DNA of 64,000 bases from Flavobacteriales bacterium (GCA_025210295.1 JAOASC010000048.1:186001-250000), one strand, 5' to 3'. Positions 7,723 to 16,432 are shown, counted from the first letter of the stretch. Translations and numbers: made by a program. Notes: generated by a model not told the origin, from the sequence alone.

Positions 7723-9327
7723 ATGAAAGATTTAAAGATATTCCAACAATTTGCACCCCAATTAGAAGAAAAATTTCAACAAGGAAACAATGCTGTGATT
7801 TACACACGTGTTTCGTCAGCAGACCAAGAAGATAATACCAGTTTAGCTTCACAAAAAAAGTATTGCGATAATTTTGCCGAAAAGAAAGGGCTTAATGTTG
7901 TAGGCTACTTTGGTGGAACATACGAATCAGCCAAGACTGATGATAGAAAAGAGTTTGGTAAACTACTAAACTTTGTTAAGCGTTCTAAGAACATCAACTA
8001 TATTATAGTTTATTCTTATGAGCGCTTTTCTCGTTCTGGAATGAATGGTGCTCAAATAGCAGATGATTTATTAAAGAAATACGGCGTGATTACTTTAGCC
8101 GTTACCCAAGAGTTAGACCCTACTACTCCTGCTGGATCATTCCAACAAAAAATACTTTTTCTGTTTGGGCAAATGGATAACGAGTTGAGACGAGATAAAG
8201 TTGTTACGGGTATGAAAGAGTTACTTTTAAACGGTTTTTGGGTATGGGGTGCTCCTAAGGGGTATAAAGTCCTTAATAAAGGACTAAAGGCTTCAGAGCG
8301 ACAAATTGTTATCACTGAAGAAGGAAAGAAATTAAGAAAAGCATTTGAATGGAAAGCAAACCTTAACCTCTCTAATGTTGAAATTTCAAGGAGGCTAAAG
8401 AAAATGGGAGTGCATATCCCTGATAAAAGATTAAACGAACTATTTAAAAATCCTTTCTATTGCGGACTGATTACCAGTAAAATGATTCCTGGGCAAGTAG
8501 TCGAAGGCAAGCATGAAGCTTTAGTTTCTAAAAAGCTATTTCTAGCTGTACATGATATTAGACAAGAAAAAAGAATACATGGTTTTGTACATAATCAAGA
8601 TTTTGAAAATCTTCCACTTAAAGTATTTACTAAGTGTGCTAAATGTGAACGTTCTCTTTCTGGTTATTTAGTGAAGAAAAAGGGATTGTATTACTATAAA
8701 TGTAGTACAAAAGGGTGTAAGGTAAATAGAAGTGCTAAAGCAATGCACAAGCTCTTTAAAGAAGTTCTTAGCGTGCTTCATATAGAAAAGGAAGAGTTAG
8801 AGGTTGTTAAAATACAATTAGAAGAACAATTCCATAATTTTTTTGAATCACATATTAGTGAGCAAAAAGCATTAAAAGTAAATCTAACTAATATTAAAAA
8901 GAAAATTGATAAGATTGAAGAACGATTTGTTTTAGAGGAAATTGATAGGGATATGTACACTAAATTTAAAACAAAGTTTAGTAAGGAATATGTTGAAATT
9001 GAAAAGGAATTAGGTAAGACTTCTATAAATTCCTCGAACCTTAAAAAAGCGATAGATTTTGCTGTAGAATTATGCTCAAACCCATTGAAAATGTGGGAGA
9101 AAGCAAATTACCACACTAAACAAGCTTTTCAAAACCTAATCTTCCCTGATGGAATTAGCTATAATCGAGAATTAGACCAATATCGAACCACTAGAATAAA
9201 TTCTTTTTTTGCTTTAATCCCTGAATTAACAAGGGGTTTGAGAGGAAATAAAAAAGGGGAAATGACTAATGTTAATCAATTCCCCTGTTTGGTGGGCCCT
9301 GAAGGGCTCGAACCTTCGACCCCCTGA
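7723..9327 (+). CDS. Large serine recombinase / site-specific integrase
   Basis: A 534-residue protein with a resolvase-type catalytic domain. It has the motif YTRVSS with the likely nucleophile Ser31 and Arg29, then SYERFSRSG and QMDNELRRDKV typical of the active-site helix. A recombinase domain follows (~150-290), then a zinc ribbon (CAKCERSLSGYL...YYKCSTKGC, ~305-340) and a long coiled coil (~370-430), the normal large-serine-recombinase order. It is expected to catalyse integration and excision through a Ser-DNA intermediate. The last ~25 codons cross the tRNA terminator, and the final ones (GPEGLEPSTP) are read from the opposite strand of the tRNA, so the native C-terminus is probably altered or ends earlier. 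A TAAATTTT-like AT-rich stretch precedes the ATG. Confidence 0.9.
   Translation: MKDLKIFQQFAPQLEEKFQQGNNAVIYTRVSSADQEDNTSLASQKKYCDNFAEKKGLNVVGYFGGTYESAKTDDRKEFGKLLNFVKRSKNINYIIVYSYERFSRSGMNGAQIADDLLKKYGVITLAVTQELDPTTPAGSFQQKILFLFGQMDNELRRDKVVTGMKELLLNGFWVWGAPKGYKVLNKGLKASERQIVITEEGKKLRKAFEWKANLNLSNVEISRRLKKMGVHIPDKRLNELFKNPFYCGLITSKMIPGQVVEGKHEALVSKKLFLAVHDIRQEKRIHGFVHNQDFENLPLKVFTKCAKCERSLSGYLVKKKGLYYYKCSTKGCKVNRSAKAMHKLFKEVLSVLHIEKEELEVVKIQLEEQFHNFFESHISEQKALKVNLTNIKKKIDKIEERFVLEEIDRDMYTKFKTKFSKEYVEIEKELGKTSINSSNLKKAIDFAVELCSNPLKMWEKANYHTKQAFQNLIFPDGISYNRELDQYRTTRINSFFALIPELTRGLRGNKKGEMTNVNQFPCLVGPEGLEPSTP
9255..9286 (-). terminator. Rho-independent terminator of the CAU tRNA
   Basis: AGGGGAA (9255-9261) pairs with TTCCCCT (9280-9286). 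Read on the minus strand, the hairpin is followed by TTTTTTATTT. It lies 4 bp downstream of the tRNA 3' end and inside the 3' end of the recombinase reading frame. Confidence 0.8.
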
Positions 9328-9366
9328 TTATGAGTCAGGTGCTCTAACCAGCTGAGCTAAGGGCCC
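9290..9366 (-). tRNA. tRNA with CAU anticodon, probably tRNA-Ile2 (lysidine type)
   Basis: A 77-nt complete cloverleaf: acceptor GGGCCCT/AGGGCCC, D-arm GCTC...GAGC, anticodon arm CCTGA-CTCATAA-TCAGG, T-arm GAAGG-TTCGAGC-CCTTC, and an encoded CCA. The anticodon is CAU. Initiator features are absent, because the first acceptor pair is a normal G-C. The acceptor pairs C4-G69 and C5-G68 are those known to favour TilS recognition in tRNA-Ile(CAU), whereas elongator Met tRNAs usually differ there, so I favour Ile2 over Met. The recombinase gene overlaps its 3' half on the other strand. Confidence 0.93.
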
Positions 9367-9437
9367 CGAAAACAAAGAAATTTTGTTTTGCGAGTGCAAT
9401 TTTACATATTTGTATCCATATAAGCAACTGTTTTGTT

Positions 9438-10082
9438 ATGAATATTCAAAAAAACATCAAAAACATTATCTTCGATTTGGGAGGCGTAATCCTTAACATC
9501 GACTATCACCTTACCGCCCAAGCTTTTAAAAACCTAGGAATCAAAGATTTTGATCGCATCTACTCTCAAGCGCAACAAAACAACCTGTTCAATGACCTCG
9601 AAACTGGTCAAATATCTCCACAAGATTTTAGAACTGCTCTTAAAGAATATATCCCCCAAGCAACCGACCAAGAAATAGATCACGCTTGGAATGCGATGTT
9701 ACTTGACCTGCCTCAGGAAAGAATTGAGCTACTTAAAGACATCAAGGAGAACTATCGTATCTTTTTACTAAGTAATACCAATGCAATCCATATAAAGGCC
9801 TTTACAACGTATGTTAATCAACAATTTGGAACTGGCTTATTCGAAAAGCTTTTTGAAAACCACTATTACTCCAATGAAATAGGTTTTCGAAAACCTAATG
9901 CTGATGCTTTTCAATATGTGCTAGATCAAAACAATCTAAAAGTTGAAGAAACCTTGTTTATCGACGATTCCGTTCAACATATTGAAGGAGCTAAGAAGCT
10001 TGGACTATCTACTATCTGGTTAAACAACCAACAAGATGTTACTTCGCTTTTTCTTGGCAAATCTCTATCAACACACCATTAG
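9438..10082 (+). CDS. HAD-IA family phosphatase
   Basis: A 214-residue haloacid-dehalogenase-like hydrolase. Motif I is IIFDLGGVILNID (nucleophile Asp ~14, with Gly in place of the second Asp, as in many HAD-IA/YihX-like enzymes). Motif II is FLLSNTNA, motif III is the Lys of RKPNADAF, and motif IV is LFIDDSVQHIEGA. An alpha-helical cap lies between residues ~20 and 90. It probably acts on small phosphorylated metabolites; the substrate is unknown. The 3' end overlaps the convergent mce gene by 44 bp. It follows the tRNA on the opposite strand. Confidence 0.85.
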   Translation: MNIQKNIKNIIFDLGGVILNIDYHLTAQAFKNLGIKDFDRIYSQAQQNNLFNDLETGQISPQDFRTALKEYIPQATDQEIDHAWNAMLLDLPQERIELLKDIKENYRIFLLSNTNAIHIKAFTTYVNQQFGTGLFEKLFENHYYSNEIGFRKPNADAFQYVLDQNNLKVEETLFIDDSVQHIEGAKKLGLSTIWLNNQQDVTSLFLGKSLSTHH

Positions 10083-10443
10083 TAGATTTGGGATGTAAAA
10101 AAGCAATTCGCTTATTATCAGCTCCATCTTTTGGTGTGGTATTAATTAATTTAAACCCTTCTTTTTCGAGGCGTTCAATTTCAGCATCTATGTCTGCCAC
10201 TTCGAATGCGATATGATGAATTCCTTCACCTTTTTTCTCAATAAATTTAGCTATTGGACTATCTTCTCTAGTTGCGGCCAATAATTCCACCTTAGTCTCT
10301 CCTGTTTGAAAAAACACAGTTTCAACTCCCTCAGATTCCACTTTCTCTGTCTTGTAGGAATTGACATTCAATAGCTTTGAAAACAGCTCTTCTGAAACGT
10401 TCATATCCTTTACTGCAATTCCAATATGCTCTATATTCTTCAT
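10039..10443 (-). CDS. mce: Methylmalonyl-CoA epimerase
   Basis: A 134-residue glyoxalase/VOC-fold enzyme that interconverts (R)- and (S)-methylmalonyl-CoA between the mutase and propionyl-CoA carboxylase steps. Two beta-alpha-beta-beta-beta modules are visible: IEHIGIAVKDMN..., with metal-ligand His, and GIHHIAFEVADIDAEIERL, ending GVLIEICQE with the Glu ligand. Length and motifs fit the family closely. An in-frame TTG 12 bp earlier exists, but the ATG at 10443 is preferred. It begins MKNIEHIGIAV as relatives do, with a GGAGGA stretch a little upstream. No mutase gene is in the window. Confidence 0.92.
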   Translation of the reverse strand: MKNIEHIGIAVKDMNVSEELFSKLLNVNSYKTEKVESEGVETVFFQTGETKVELLAATREDSPIAKFIEKKGEGIHHIAFEVADIDAEIERLEKEGFKLINTTPKDGADNKRIAFLHPKSTNGVLIEICQEKAK

Positions 10444-10510
10444 AATTTTTTGCAAAAAAAATCCTCCAATACCAAGATATTGAAGGATGTATTATTCTGT
10501 TTTTAATAAC

Positions 10511-11302
10511 TTACTTCTTATTCCAAACTTCTCCAGTTTTACTATCGTAGTTGACGTAGTATAAACCTTTTTGTAAGTTTTCTACATTAGGATTTTTTCC
10601 AAATCCTTTCTTTACTAAGTTTCCATAAGTATCATATACTTCAAACAATGTTTCTCCAGTAAAGTCTAACGTCTTGCTCTTAGCACTAATTAACTTAATA
10701 ACCTCTGTAGAACTTTGATAAGCAGCTTTTGGAGACATTCTTTTCTTTCCTGTATAGTCAATTTGAACAACTCTAAATTTGTTTTCTCCTGATGTTGGAG
10801 TAATTTTAAACTCGTAAGCATTTTCTGAAGCAGTTCCTTTACCTTCTACCTCTCCTATCTTAATATATCTGTTCCATCTGTATTGCTCAACTTGGAAAGT
10901 TAATTTTCCTTGCTCTCCAGTCGTCACCCATTTCAACACTTGATCATTTCCTACTTTAATGCTTTTAGTCTCAAATGTACTTTTTGGTCTAAGTACTTCT
11001 GGATTTAGCACCTTAGGTTGACAATCATTTTTGTGAAAAATCTTTACTGTAACAGGATCTCCAACTTTTAAACCTTGTGTCGTAAAATCGATGATAAATG
11101 CACTAGACTCTACTTGATCTGTTGTAACATTATCATTAATGGTCACCTTATAGGCACAAAAACCAACTCCCGAACTTCCATATGGGTTTTGAACATAAAG
11201 ATCAACCCCTTGGTAATGCCCTTCCAATATGATAACACCCTTATCTTGTCCAAAAGATAGTAGAGCGATAAACATTAATCCTATAAATAATAATTTACTC
11301 AT
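10511..11302 (-). CDS. Exported protein with degenerate T9SS-like C-terminal domain
   Basis: A 263-residue secreted protein. Residues 1-18 are a signal peptide (MSKLLFIGLMFIALLSFG). The ~19-110 part is an Ig-like beta domain (VIILEGHYQGVDLYVQNPYG...). A second beta domain (FQVEQYRWNRYIKIGEVEGKG) and a short sorting-like tail follow (TGETLFEVYDTYGNLVKKG...LQKGLYYVNYDSKTGEVWNKK). The tail resembles T9SS sorting domains (GxxVxxG...LxxGxYYV) but is shorter. A conserved Flavobacteriia family of unknown role is likely. It is separated from asd by ~130 bp and from mce by 67 bp, both on the same strand. Confidence 0.75.
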   Translation of the reverse strand: MSKLLFIGLMFIALLSFGQDKGVIILEGHYQGVDLYVQNPYGSSGVGFCAYKVTINDNVTTDQVESSAFIIDFTTQGLKVGDPVTVKIFHKNDCQPKVLNPEVLRPKSTFETKSIKVGNDQVLKWVTTGEQGKLTFQVEQYRWNRYIKIGEVEGKGTASENAYEFKITPTSGENKFRVVQIDYTGKKRMSPKAAYQSSTEVIKLISAKSKTLDFTGETLFEVYDTYGNLVKKGFGKNPNVENLQKGLYYVNYDSKTGEVWNKK

Positions 11303-11433
11303 CTGTATAAATTGGTTTTTAATAAATCAAAAACATCCTATTTTGGATTGACAATAATAGGACGATTTTTAGTAAAATCAAAATTAAATTGCCTTTTTTT
11401 AACAATTTTATCAAACTATAAACAACTGCACGA

Positions 11434-12426
11434 TTACACTAAGTTCTTCGCTATCAAATACTCAGCTATTTGAACAGCATTTGTTGCTGCTCCTTTTCTT
11501 AAGTTATCTGCTACAATCCAAAGGTCCAAAGCGTTTTCTTGAGAGTTATCTTTTCGAATTCTTCCGACAAAAACACTGTCTTTATTTTGTGCATATAAGG
11601 GCATTGGATAAAGGTTCACATCTGGATTATCTTGAAGGACAACTCCAGGTGTTCCTGCAATCTTTTTTCGTACTTCTTGAATTTCAAATGGCGCTTTCAA
11701 GGTAACATTTACCGCTTCCGAATGCCCTCCTAAAACCGGTACCCTAACCACAGTTGCGGAAATACGAATCGAATCGTCCCCGTAGATCTTTCTTGTTTCA
11801 TCGACTAATTTCTGCTCTTCTGTAGTATAACCTGTTTCCAAAAAATCTCCCCCATGTGGGATACAATTCTTGTCTATTGGATAGGGATAAACCATTTTCC
11901 CTTTTACTTCATTACGCTCATTTTGTAATTGTTCTACGGCTTGCACTCCAGTTCCAGAAACCGACTGATAAGTAGCTATCACTAACCGATCTATTCCATA
12001 ATTTTCTTGTAGTGCCTTAAGTGCCAAAACCATTTGTATGGTCGAACAATTAGGGTTAGCAATAATTTTATCGTCTTCTCCTAACTCTTTTGCATTAATT
12101 TCTGGTACAACTAACTTTTTAGAAGCGTCCATTCTCCAAGCCGAAGAATTATCGATAACAGTCGTTCCTACCGATGCAAACTTGGGTGCCCATTCTTTAG
12201 AAACAGATCCACCTGCCGAAAAAATTGCAATATTAGGCTTTGATTCCAATGCTGTTTGTAAGCCAACTACCTCTAGTTCTTGTCCGTCCCAATCAATTTT
12301 CTTCCCAACATTTCTTTCAGAAGCTACAGGTATTAACGTTTCTATTTTGATGTTACGTTCTTTTAAAACCTCCAACATAACACCTCCAACCATTCCAGTT
12401 GCTCCTACAACAGCTATTTTCATCAC
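11434..12426 (-). CDS. asd: Aspartate-semialdehyde dehydrogenase
   Basis: A 330-residue enzyme that reduces aspartyl-phosphate to aspartate-semialdehyde with NADPH, feeding lysine/diaminopimelate, threonine and methionine synthesis. The N-terminal Rossmann motif is VVGATGMVGGVMLEVL. The catalytic Cys127 is in IANPNCSTIQ. The substrate-binding region includes VSGTGVQAVEQL and RVPVLGGHSEAVNV. Length is normal. Two adjacent ATGs begin the frame and the choice changes one residue. It is divergent from the PPTase gene at 12528. Confidence 0.96.
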   Translation of the reverse strand: MMKIAVVGATGMVGGVMLEVLKERNIKIETLIPVASERNVGKKIDWDGQELEVVGLQTALESKPNIAIFSAGGSVSKEWAPKFASVGTTVIDNSSAWRMDASKKLVVPEINAKELGEDDKIIANPNCSTIQMVLALKALQENYGIDRLVIATYQSVSGTGVQAVEQLQNERNEVKGKMVYPYPIDKNCIPHGGDFLETGYTTEEQKLVDETRKIYGDDSIRISATVVRVPVLGGHSEAVNVTLKAPFEIQEVRKKIAGTPGVVLQDNPDVNLYPMPLYAQNKDSVFVGRIRKDNSQENALDLWIVADNLRKGAATNAVQIAEYLIAKNLV

Positions 12427-12527
12427 TTATATTATTAATTATAGTACACAAAGATAGCGGATTCAATAGAAATAGTTCATTTTATTTTACTTAAAAATAA
12501 CTAGCTTTGCGTTCTCTTATTTTTTGA

Positions 12528-13130
12528 ATGCCATTAATTAAAACCATAGCCAATTCCATTTTTTGTTGGAAAAATGAAGAATCACCTACTGAGTTACTAA
12601 AACAACTCAACAATCAGGCCATACATCAAAATAAAATTCAAACATTTAAGTCTGAAGAGCGCATCAAACAGTATTTAACCAACCGAATATTAGTCCAAAA
12701 TATTATAGGGGACTACGAGATAAAAAAAGGAAAGAACAACAAACCCTACCTCGATTTGGAAAACACCGAAATCTCTTTTTCTCACAATAAAGCTTATACC
12801 ATATTAATGGTCAGCAACACTGCTTGTGGTGTCGATGTTCAAGCTCCTACTGAAAAGGTACTAAGAGTAAAAAGTAAGTTTATTAATGCTAATGATTTTT
12901 GCTACAAAAGTGAAGACATTCAACTGTTATCAAAAGTATGGTCATGCAAAGAAGCTGCTTTTAAACAATTTGGGACTCATGAAATTTACTTAAAATCTCA
13001 TATTAATGTTATCCAACAAACTAAAGATGATATTTTTGAAGCCCTTGTCACTATCGACAACATTCCTTACCAAACCTTCTTAAAGCAGGTTGAAATCGAA
13101 AATAATTACTTACTTTATACCATTAATTGA
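12528..13130 (+). CDS. 4'-phosphopantetheinyl transferase superfamily protein
   Basis: A 200-residue protein of the Sfp/AcpT superfamily, which transfers phosphopantetheine from CoA to a carrier-protein serine. The two hallmark metal/CoA motifs are present: CGVDVQ (near residue 103) and WSCKEAAFKQFG (near residue 143). Upstream FSHNKAYTILMVS matches the usual strand with SHS-like Asn substitution. It is co-oriented and nearly contiguous with the GGGP synthase gene, which suggests an operon in lipid metabolism. The target carrier protein is unknown. Confidence 0.88.
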   Translation: MPLIKTIANSIFCWKNEESPTELLKQLNNQAIHQNKIQTFKSEERIKQYLTNRILVQNIIGDYEIKKGKNNKPYLDLENTEISFSHNKAYTILMVSNTACGVDVQAPTEKVLRVKSKFINANDFCYKSEDIQLLSKVWSCKEAAFKQFGTHEIYLKSHINVIQQTKDDIFEALVTIDNIPYQTFLKQVEIENNYLLYTIN

Positions 13131-13138
13131 AAAGTAAA

Positions 13139-13852
13139 ATGTCAATTTTAGCAGAAATAAAGGACAAAATCGTTGAACAAAAAAAATTATTGGGTATTTT
13201 AATCGATCCTGACAAATACACCCATGTTCAAGAAATAGAAACGACAGCTTTGGCATTAAAAAAAATAAATCCTGATTATATTTTTGTCGGAGGGAGCCTT
13301 ATCAACAATGGTTTATTTGAGCAAACAGTAAGTACTTTAAAAAAGCAATTGGATATTCCCATTATTCTTTTCCCTGGGAACAACCAACAAATTAGTACAG
13401 ATGCTGATGGAATCTTATTACTGTCGTTAATATCTGGTCGAAATGCTGATCTTCTAATTGGACAACATGTTAATACTGCTTTTCAACTCCAGCAAAGTCA
13501 ATTAGAAATCATGCCAACAGGATACTTATTGATCAATTGTGGTGCTCCTACAGCTGCACAATACATGAGTAATACATCTCCTATACCATACAATAAGCAT
13601 AGCATAGCTGCTGCCACTGCTTTAGCAGGAGAACAACTAGGTTTATCGCTTTTTTATTTAGATGGAGGATCTGGAGCAGAGCAACCTGTATCGAGCAAAA
13701 TGATTCAAACGGTTAAAGCAACTTTATCTTCGCCATTAATTGTTGGAGGCGGCATCAAAACAAAAGCACAACTAACAACCGCATGGGAAGCAGGAGCTGA
13801 TTTGGTAATTATTGGAACAGCCTTTGAAAACAATCCTGATTTATTTGATTAA
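13139..13852 (+). CDS. Geranylgeranylglyceryl phosphate synthase family protein (PcrB-like)
   Basis: A ~237-residue TIM-barrel prenyltransferase of the GGGPS/PcrB family, which couples a polyprenyl diphosphate to glycerol-1-phosphate. Conserved elements are LIDPDKY near the N-terminus, YIFVGGSLIN, PIILFPGNNQQ, the YLDGGSGAE phosphate loop, LIVGGGIKT and ADLVIIGTAFE. Bacteroidota encode a dedicated group of this family, so the substrate chain length is not certain. I start at the ATG at 13139. The frame could begin at a TTG at 13127 overlapping the upstream stop, but the ATG gives the normal N-terminus (MSILAEI). Confidence 0.9.
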   Translation: MSILAEIKDKIVEQKKLLGILIDPDKYTHVQEIETTALALKKINPDYIFVGGSLINNGLFEQTVSTLKKQLDIPIILFPGNNQQISTDADGILLLSLISGRNADLLIGQHVNTAFQLQQSQLEIMPTGYLLINCGAPTAAQYMSNTSPIPYNKHSIAAATALAGEQLGLSLFYLDGGSGAEQPVSSKMIQTVKATLSSPLIVGGGIKTKAQLTTAWEAGADLVIIGTAFENNPDLFD

Positions 13853-13922
13853 TTCCTTAAAATAACTGACAAGAATGACACCCCTTATCTTGATTAGCTG
13901 ACAGAATGACCTCATACAAGCT

Positions 13923-14528
13923 ATGGCAAAAAAATTGATTAAACGAAATTTAGAAAAATTCTTATCGAAAATGAGTACAAAAGAGACGAAACAAGAGATA
14001 GAGGAGCAAGAGGTAAAAAACGAAGCTCAAACAGAAGAAAATATTGAAAACACTGAAGATTCATCTACTAATGAAACTTCAGCAATAGAAAAATTAGAAG
14101 CCGAGAAGAAAGAACTGAATGATAAATTCTTACGCTTATTCTCTGACTTTGACAACTTTAGAAAACGAAGCGCTAAAGAAAAGCTAGAAATCACGAAAAC
14201 TGCTAGTGCAGGAGTGATTAAAGATTTATTGTCTGTTGTTGATGATTTTGATAGAGCGATTGAAAATAATGAAAAATCTGAGGATATAGACGCTATCAAA
14301 GAAGGTTTTTCATTGATTCACAATAAATTTTATAACATCTTAAAGAATAAAGGACTTGCGGAAGTAGAAGCTAAAGGAGAAACTTTTGATGTTGATAAAC
14401 ATGAGGCTATTACTCAGATTCCTGCTCCAACAGAAGATCAGAAAGGGAAAGTAGTAGATGTGATTGAAAAAGGATATGCATTAAACGAAACGATTATTCG
14501 TTTTCCAAAGGTGATTGTAGGACAATAA
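13923..14528 (+). CDS. grpE: GrpE nucleotide exchange factor
   Basis: A 201-residue protein. It has an acidic, Glu-rich N-terminus, a long coiled-coil helix (KLEAEKKELNDKFLRLFSDFDNFRKRS), a four-helix dimerisation part, and the GrpE C-terminal beta domain ending IIRFPKVIVGQ, which docks to DnaK's nucleotide-binding domain. It releases ADP from DnaK. An internal ATG at 13971 (MSTKETKQ) would remove a basic 16-residue extension and may be the true start. No promoter box decides between them. It is 25 bp upstream of dnaJ. Confidence 0.95.
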   Translation: MAKKLIKRNLEKFLSKMSTKETKQEIEEQEVKNEAQTEENIENTEDSSTNETSAIEKLEAEKKELNDKFLRLFSDFDNFRKRSAKEKLEITKTASAGVIKDLLSVVDDFDRAIENNEKSEDIDAIKEGFSLIHNKFYNILKNKGLAEVEAKGETFDVDKHEAITQIPAPTEDQKGKVVDVIEKGYALNETIIRFPKVIVGQ

Positions 14529-14553
14529 ACCTACTTAACCTTCCAATTAAGTT

Positions 14554-15663
14554 ATGAGTAAAAGAGATTATTACGAAGTATTAGGTGTTAGCAAAGGTGC
14601 TAGCGAGTCGGAGATAAAAAAAGCTTATCGTAAGATGGCTATTCAATACCACCCTGACAAAAACCCTGATAATAAAGAAGCCGAAGAAAAATTTAAAGAA
14701 GCTGCTGAAGCATATGAAGTGCTAAGCGACAACCAAAAACGTCAACAATACGATCAATTTGGACACGCTGGTATGGGAGGCGGATTCGGCGGAGGTGGAT
14801 TCGGCGGAGGCGGAATGAACATGGAGGACATCTTCTCGCAATTTGGAGACATCTTTGGTGGTGGATTCGGAGGAGGAAGACAACGCCGTGGACCTCGAAG
14901 AAGAAAAGGATCTAATTTAAGAGTCAAAATCAAATTAACACTAGAAGATATTGTTAATGGTGTTGAAAAGAAAATTAAAGTCAATAAATTAGTTGCTGCT
15001 GAAGGGGTAGAATTTACAACTTGTACAGCCTGTGGAGGAACTGGACAAATCACTAGAGTTACTAACACTATCTTGGGAGCAATGCAAACAGCTTCTACTT
15101 GTCCTACTTGTCAAGGTACTGGACAGATTGTAAGTAAACGTCCTGAAGGAGTTGATGCCAATGGTTTAGAACGTAAAGAGGTCGTGATTCCTATCGAAAT
15201 TCCAGCAGGAGTTGAAGAAGGAATGCAACTAAACGTTCAAGGAAAAGGAAACGATGCTCCTGGTGGTGGAATCCCTGGTGACTTAATCGTTGTAATTGAA
15301 GAAATTGAACACGAAAAATTAAGAAGAAACGGTAACGATATCCATTACGACCTGCACTTAAATTTTGTAGATGCTGCTTTAGGTACAGAACTAGAAGTTC
15401 CGCTTGTCCAAGGTAAGGCAAAAATTAAAATTACACCAGGTACTCAAAGTGGAAAAATCCTACGATTAAGAGGCAAAGGTATTCCTGAATTAAACGGATA
15501 TGGGAAAGGTGACCAATTGATCAATATTCAAATTTGGACTCCTCAGAACTTAACAAAAGACGAGAAAAAAGCCTTAGAAAAGCTAAGAGACAGTGATAAT
15601 TTTAAACCTAACCTCAACAAGGCAAAAAGCTTCTTTGACCGCGTAAAAGAACACTTTAGTTAA
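14554..15663 (+). CDS. dnaJ: Chaperone DnaJ, with only two zinc-finger motifs
   Basis: A 369-residue Hsp40. The N-terminal J-domain has YHPDKN with the DnaK-activating HPD. A Gly/Phe-rich linker follows ([13 protein letters not shown], then GGGFGGGR). The zinc domain has only two CxxCxGxG motifs, CTACGGTG and CPTCQGTG, with [10 protein letters not shown]-like spacing between them. The C-terminal substrate-binding barrels are normal ([24 protein letters not shown]). By alignment from memory the retained pair corresponds to motifs 2 and 3 (zinc centre II), while motifs 1 and 4 (centre I) are missing. The last codon overlaps the next gene's start. Confidence 0.97.
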   Translation: MSKRDYYEVLGVSKGASESEIKKAYRKMAIQYHPDKNPDNKEAEEKFKEAAEAYEVLSDNQKRQQYDQFGHAGMGGGFGGGGFGGGGMNMEDIFSQFGDIFGGGFGGGRQRRGPRRRKGSNLRVKIKLTLEDIVNGVEKKIKVNKLVAAEGVEFTTCTACGGTGQITRVTNTILGAMQTASTCPTCQGTGQIVSKRPEGVDANGLERKEVVIPIEIPAGVEEGMQLNVQGKGNDAPGGGIPGDLIVVIEEIEHEKLRRNGNDIHYDLHLNFVDAALGTELEVPLVQGKAKIKITPGTQSGKILRLRGKGIPELNGYGKGDQLINIQIWTPQNLTKDEKKALEKLRDSDNFKPNLNKAKSFFDRVKEHFS

Positions 15664-15926
15664 TGCGATTACTTTTCATCTTTTCATTGGGTGGTTTACT
15701 ACTAACTGCTAGTTCATGTAGAAGAAATGGAGGAGATGAACGTGCTTTGAGGATTTGTAACTGTTATGATCAAATACACAATGAGAGCGTACTGAACAAT
15801 GATGAGATCGAGCTACAAAAGAAAGTGGAAGCCTGTAACAAACTTTTTTCGAAGACCTTGTCTTCTTTAAACGCTAAAGAAAAAGAAGCTTTTATGGAAG
15901 CCTATAGAGCATGTCAAGAAAATTAA
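15663..15926 (+). CDS. Small putative lipoprotein (87 aa)
   Basis: An 87-residue protein with a lipoprotein signal, LLFIFSLGGLLLTASSC, and a lipobox Cys at position 19. The mature part is helical with Cys residues (RICNCYDQIHNE...KKVEACNKLF...EAYRACQEN), reminiscent of small Flavobacteriia lipoproteins with paired cysteines. Its ATG overlaps the dnaJ stop (TAATG), so it is co-translated in the grpE-dnaJ operon. Function is unknown. Confidence 0.65.
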   Translation: MRLLFIFSLGGLLLTASSCRRNGGDERALRICNCYDQIHNESVLNNDEIELQKKVEACNKLFSKTLSSLNAKEKEAFMEAYRACQEN

Positions 15927-15945
15927 ACAGAAAAAAATAAGTACT

Positions 15946-16380
15946 ATGAAAATTGCTATTGGAAGTGACCATGCAGGCTTTGAACTAAAAGCCATCATCA
16001 CCCAACACTTAATCGAAAACAGAGGCTATGAAGTAGAAGATTTTGGTTGTCACTCTGAGGAGAGTATGGATTACCCAGATTCGGCGCACCCTGTTTGTGA
16101 AAGTATCGAAAAGAAAGAAAGTCAACTAGGGATCTTGATTTGTGGAAGTGGAAATGGTATTGCTATGACTGCTAATAAACATCAAAACATTAGAGCAGGA
16201 TTAAGCTGGACCCCAGAAATTGCTGAGCTAGCTCGTCAACACAACGATGCGAACATTCTAGTTTTACCAGCACGCTTTATTAGTCAAGAATTAGCACTAG
16301 AAATCGTAGAACGTTTTTTTAATGCTGAATTCGAGGGAGGAAGACACCAAAGAAGAGTCGACAAAATAGCTTGTTGCTAG
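15946..16380 (+). CDS. rpiB: Ribose-5-phosphate isomerase B
   Basis: A 144-residue RpiB/LacAB-fold enzyme that interconverts ribose-5-phosphate and ribulose-5-phosphate. Seen: the N-terminal MKIAIGSDHAGFELK, a DYPDSAHPVCE segment, the catalytic Cys region GILICGSGNGIAMTANK, and the phosphate-binding Arg near the C-terminus (GGRHQRRVDKI). Length is typical. It is the last gene of the grpE-dnaJ run before the terminator at 16402. Confidence 0.95.
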   Translation: MKIAIGSDHAGFELKAIITQHLIENRGYEVEDFGCHSEESMDYPDSAHPVCESIEKKESQLGILICGSGNGIAMTANKHQNIRAGLSWTPEIAELARQHNDANILVLPARFISQELALEIVERFFNAEFEGGRHQRRVDKIACC

Positions 16381-16401
16381 ACAAATAAAACGGATAATAA
16401 A

Positions 16402-16432
16402 AAAAGCCCAATGTGATTAACATTGGGCTTTT
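16402..16432. terminator. Bidirectional rho-independent terminator
   Basis: AAAAGCCCAATG (16402-16413) pairs perfectly with CATTGGGCTTTT (16421-16432) around a 7-nt loop. A-rich and T-rich flanks let it work for both rpiB and the convergent mscL. Confidence 0.9.

Larger units (their letters stand above)
4140..9289. mobile_element. Putative serine-recombinase integrative element (boundaries approximate)
   Basis: A block of short orphan genes, phased direct-repeat arrays and a large serine recombinase sits between ordinary chromosomal genes. The right edge is inferred to abut the terminator of the CAU tRNA (9255-9286). The recombinase frame runs into that terminator and the tRNA 3' half, as if its own stop codon had been lost or lay at the junction. 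The left edge is placed at the nested inverted repeat near 4184-4342 only because the gene style changes there. I searched by eye for a second copy of the tRNA 3' end to the left and did not find one, so att sites are not demonstrated. No capsid, portal, relaxase or replication initiator gene was recognised, so phage, satellite or plasmid-derived origin is undecided. Confidence 0.5.

Noticed and set aside
14754-15068. Minus-strand ORF inside dnaJ rich in Pro
   Set aside because: It is an antisense shadow of the Gly/Phe-rich dnaJ linker.
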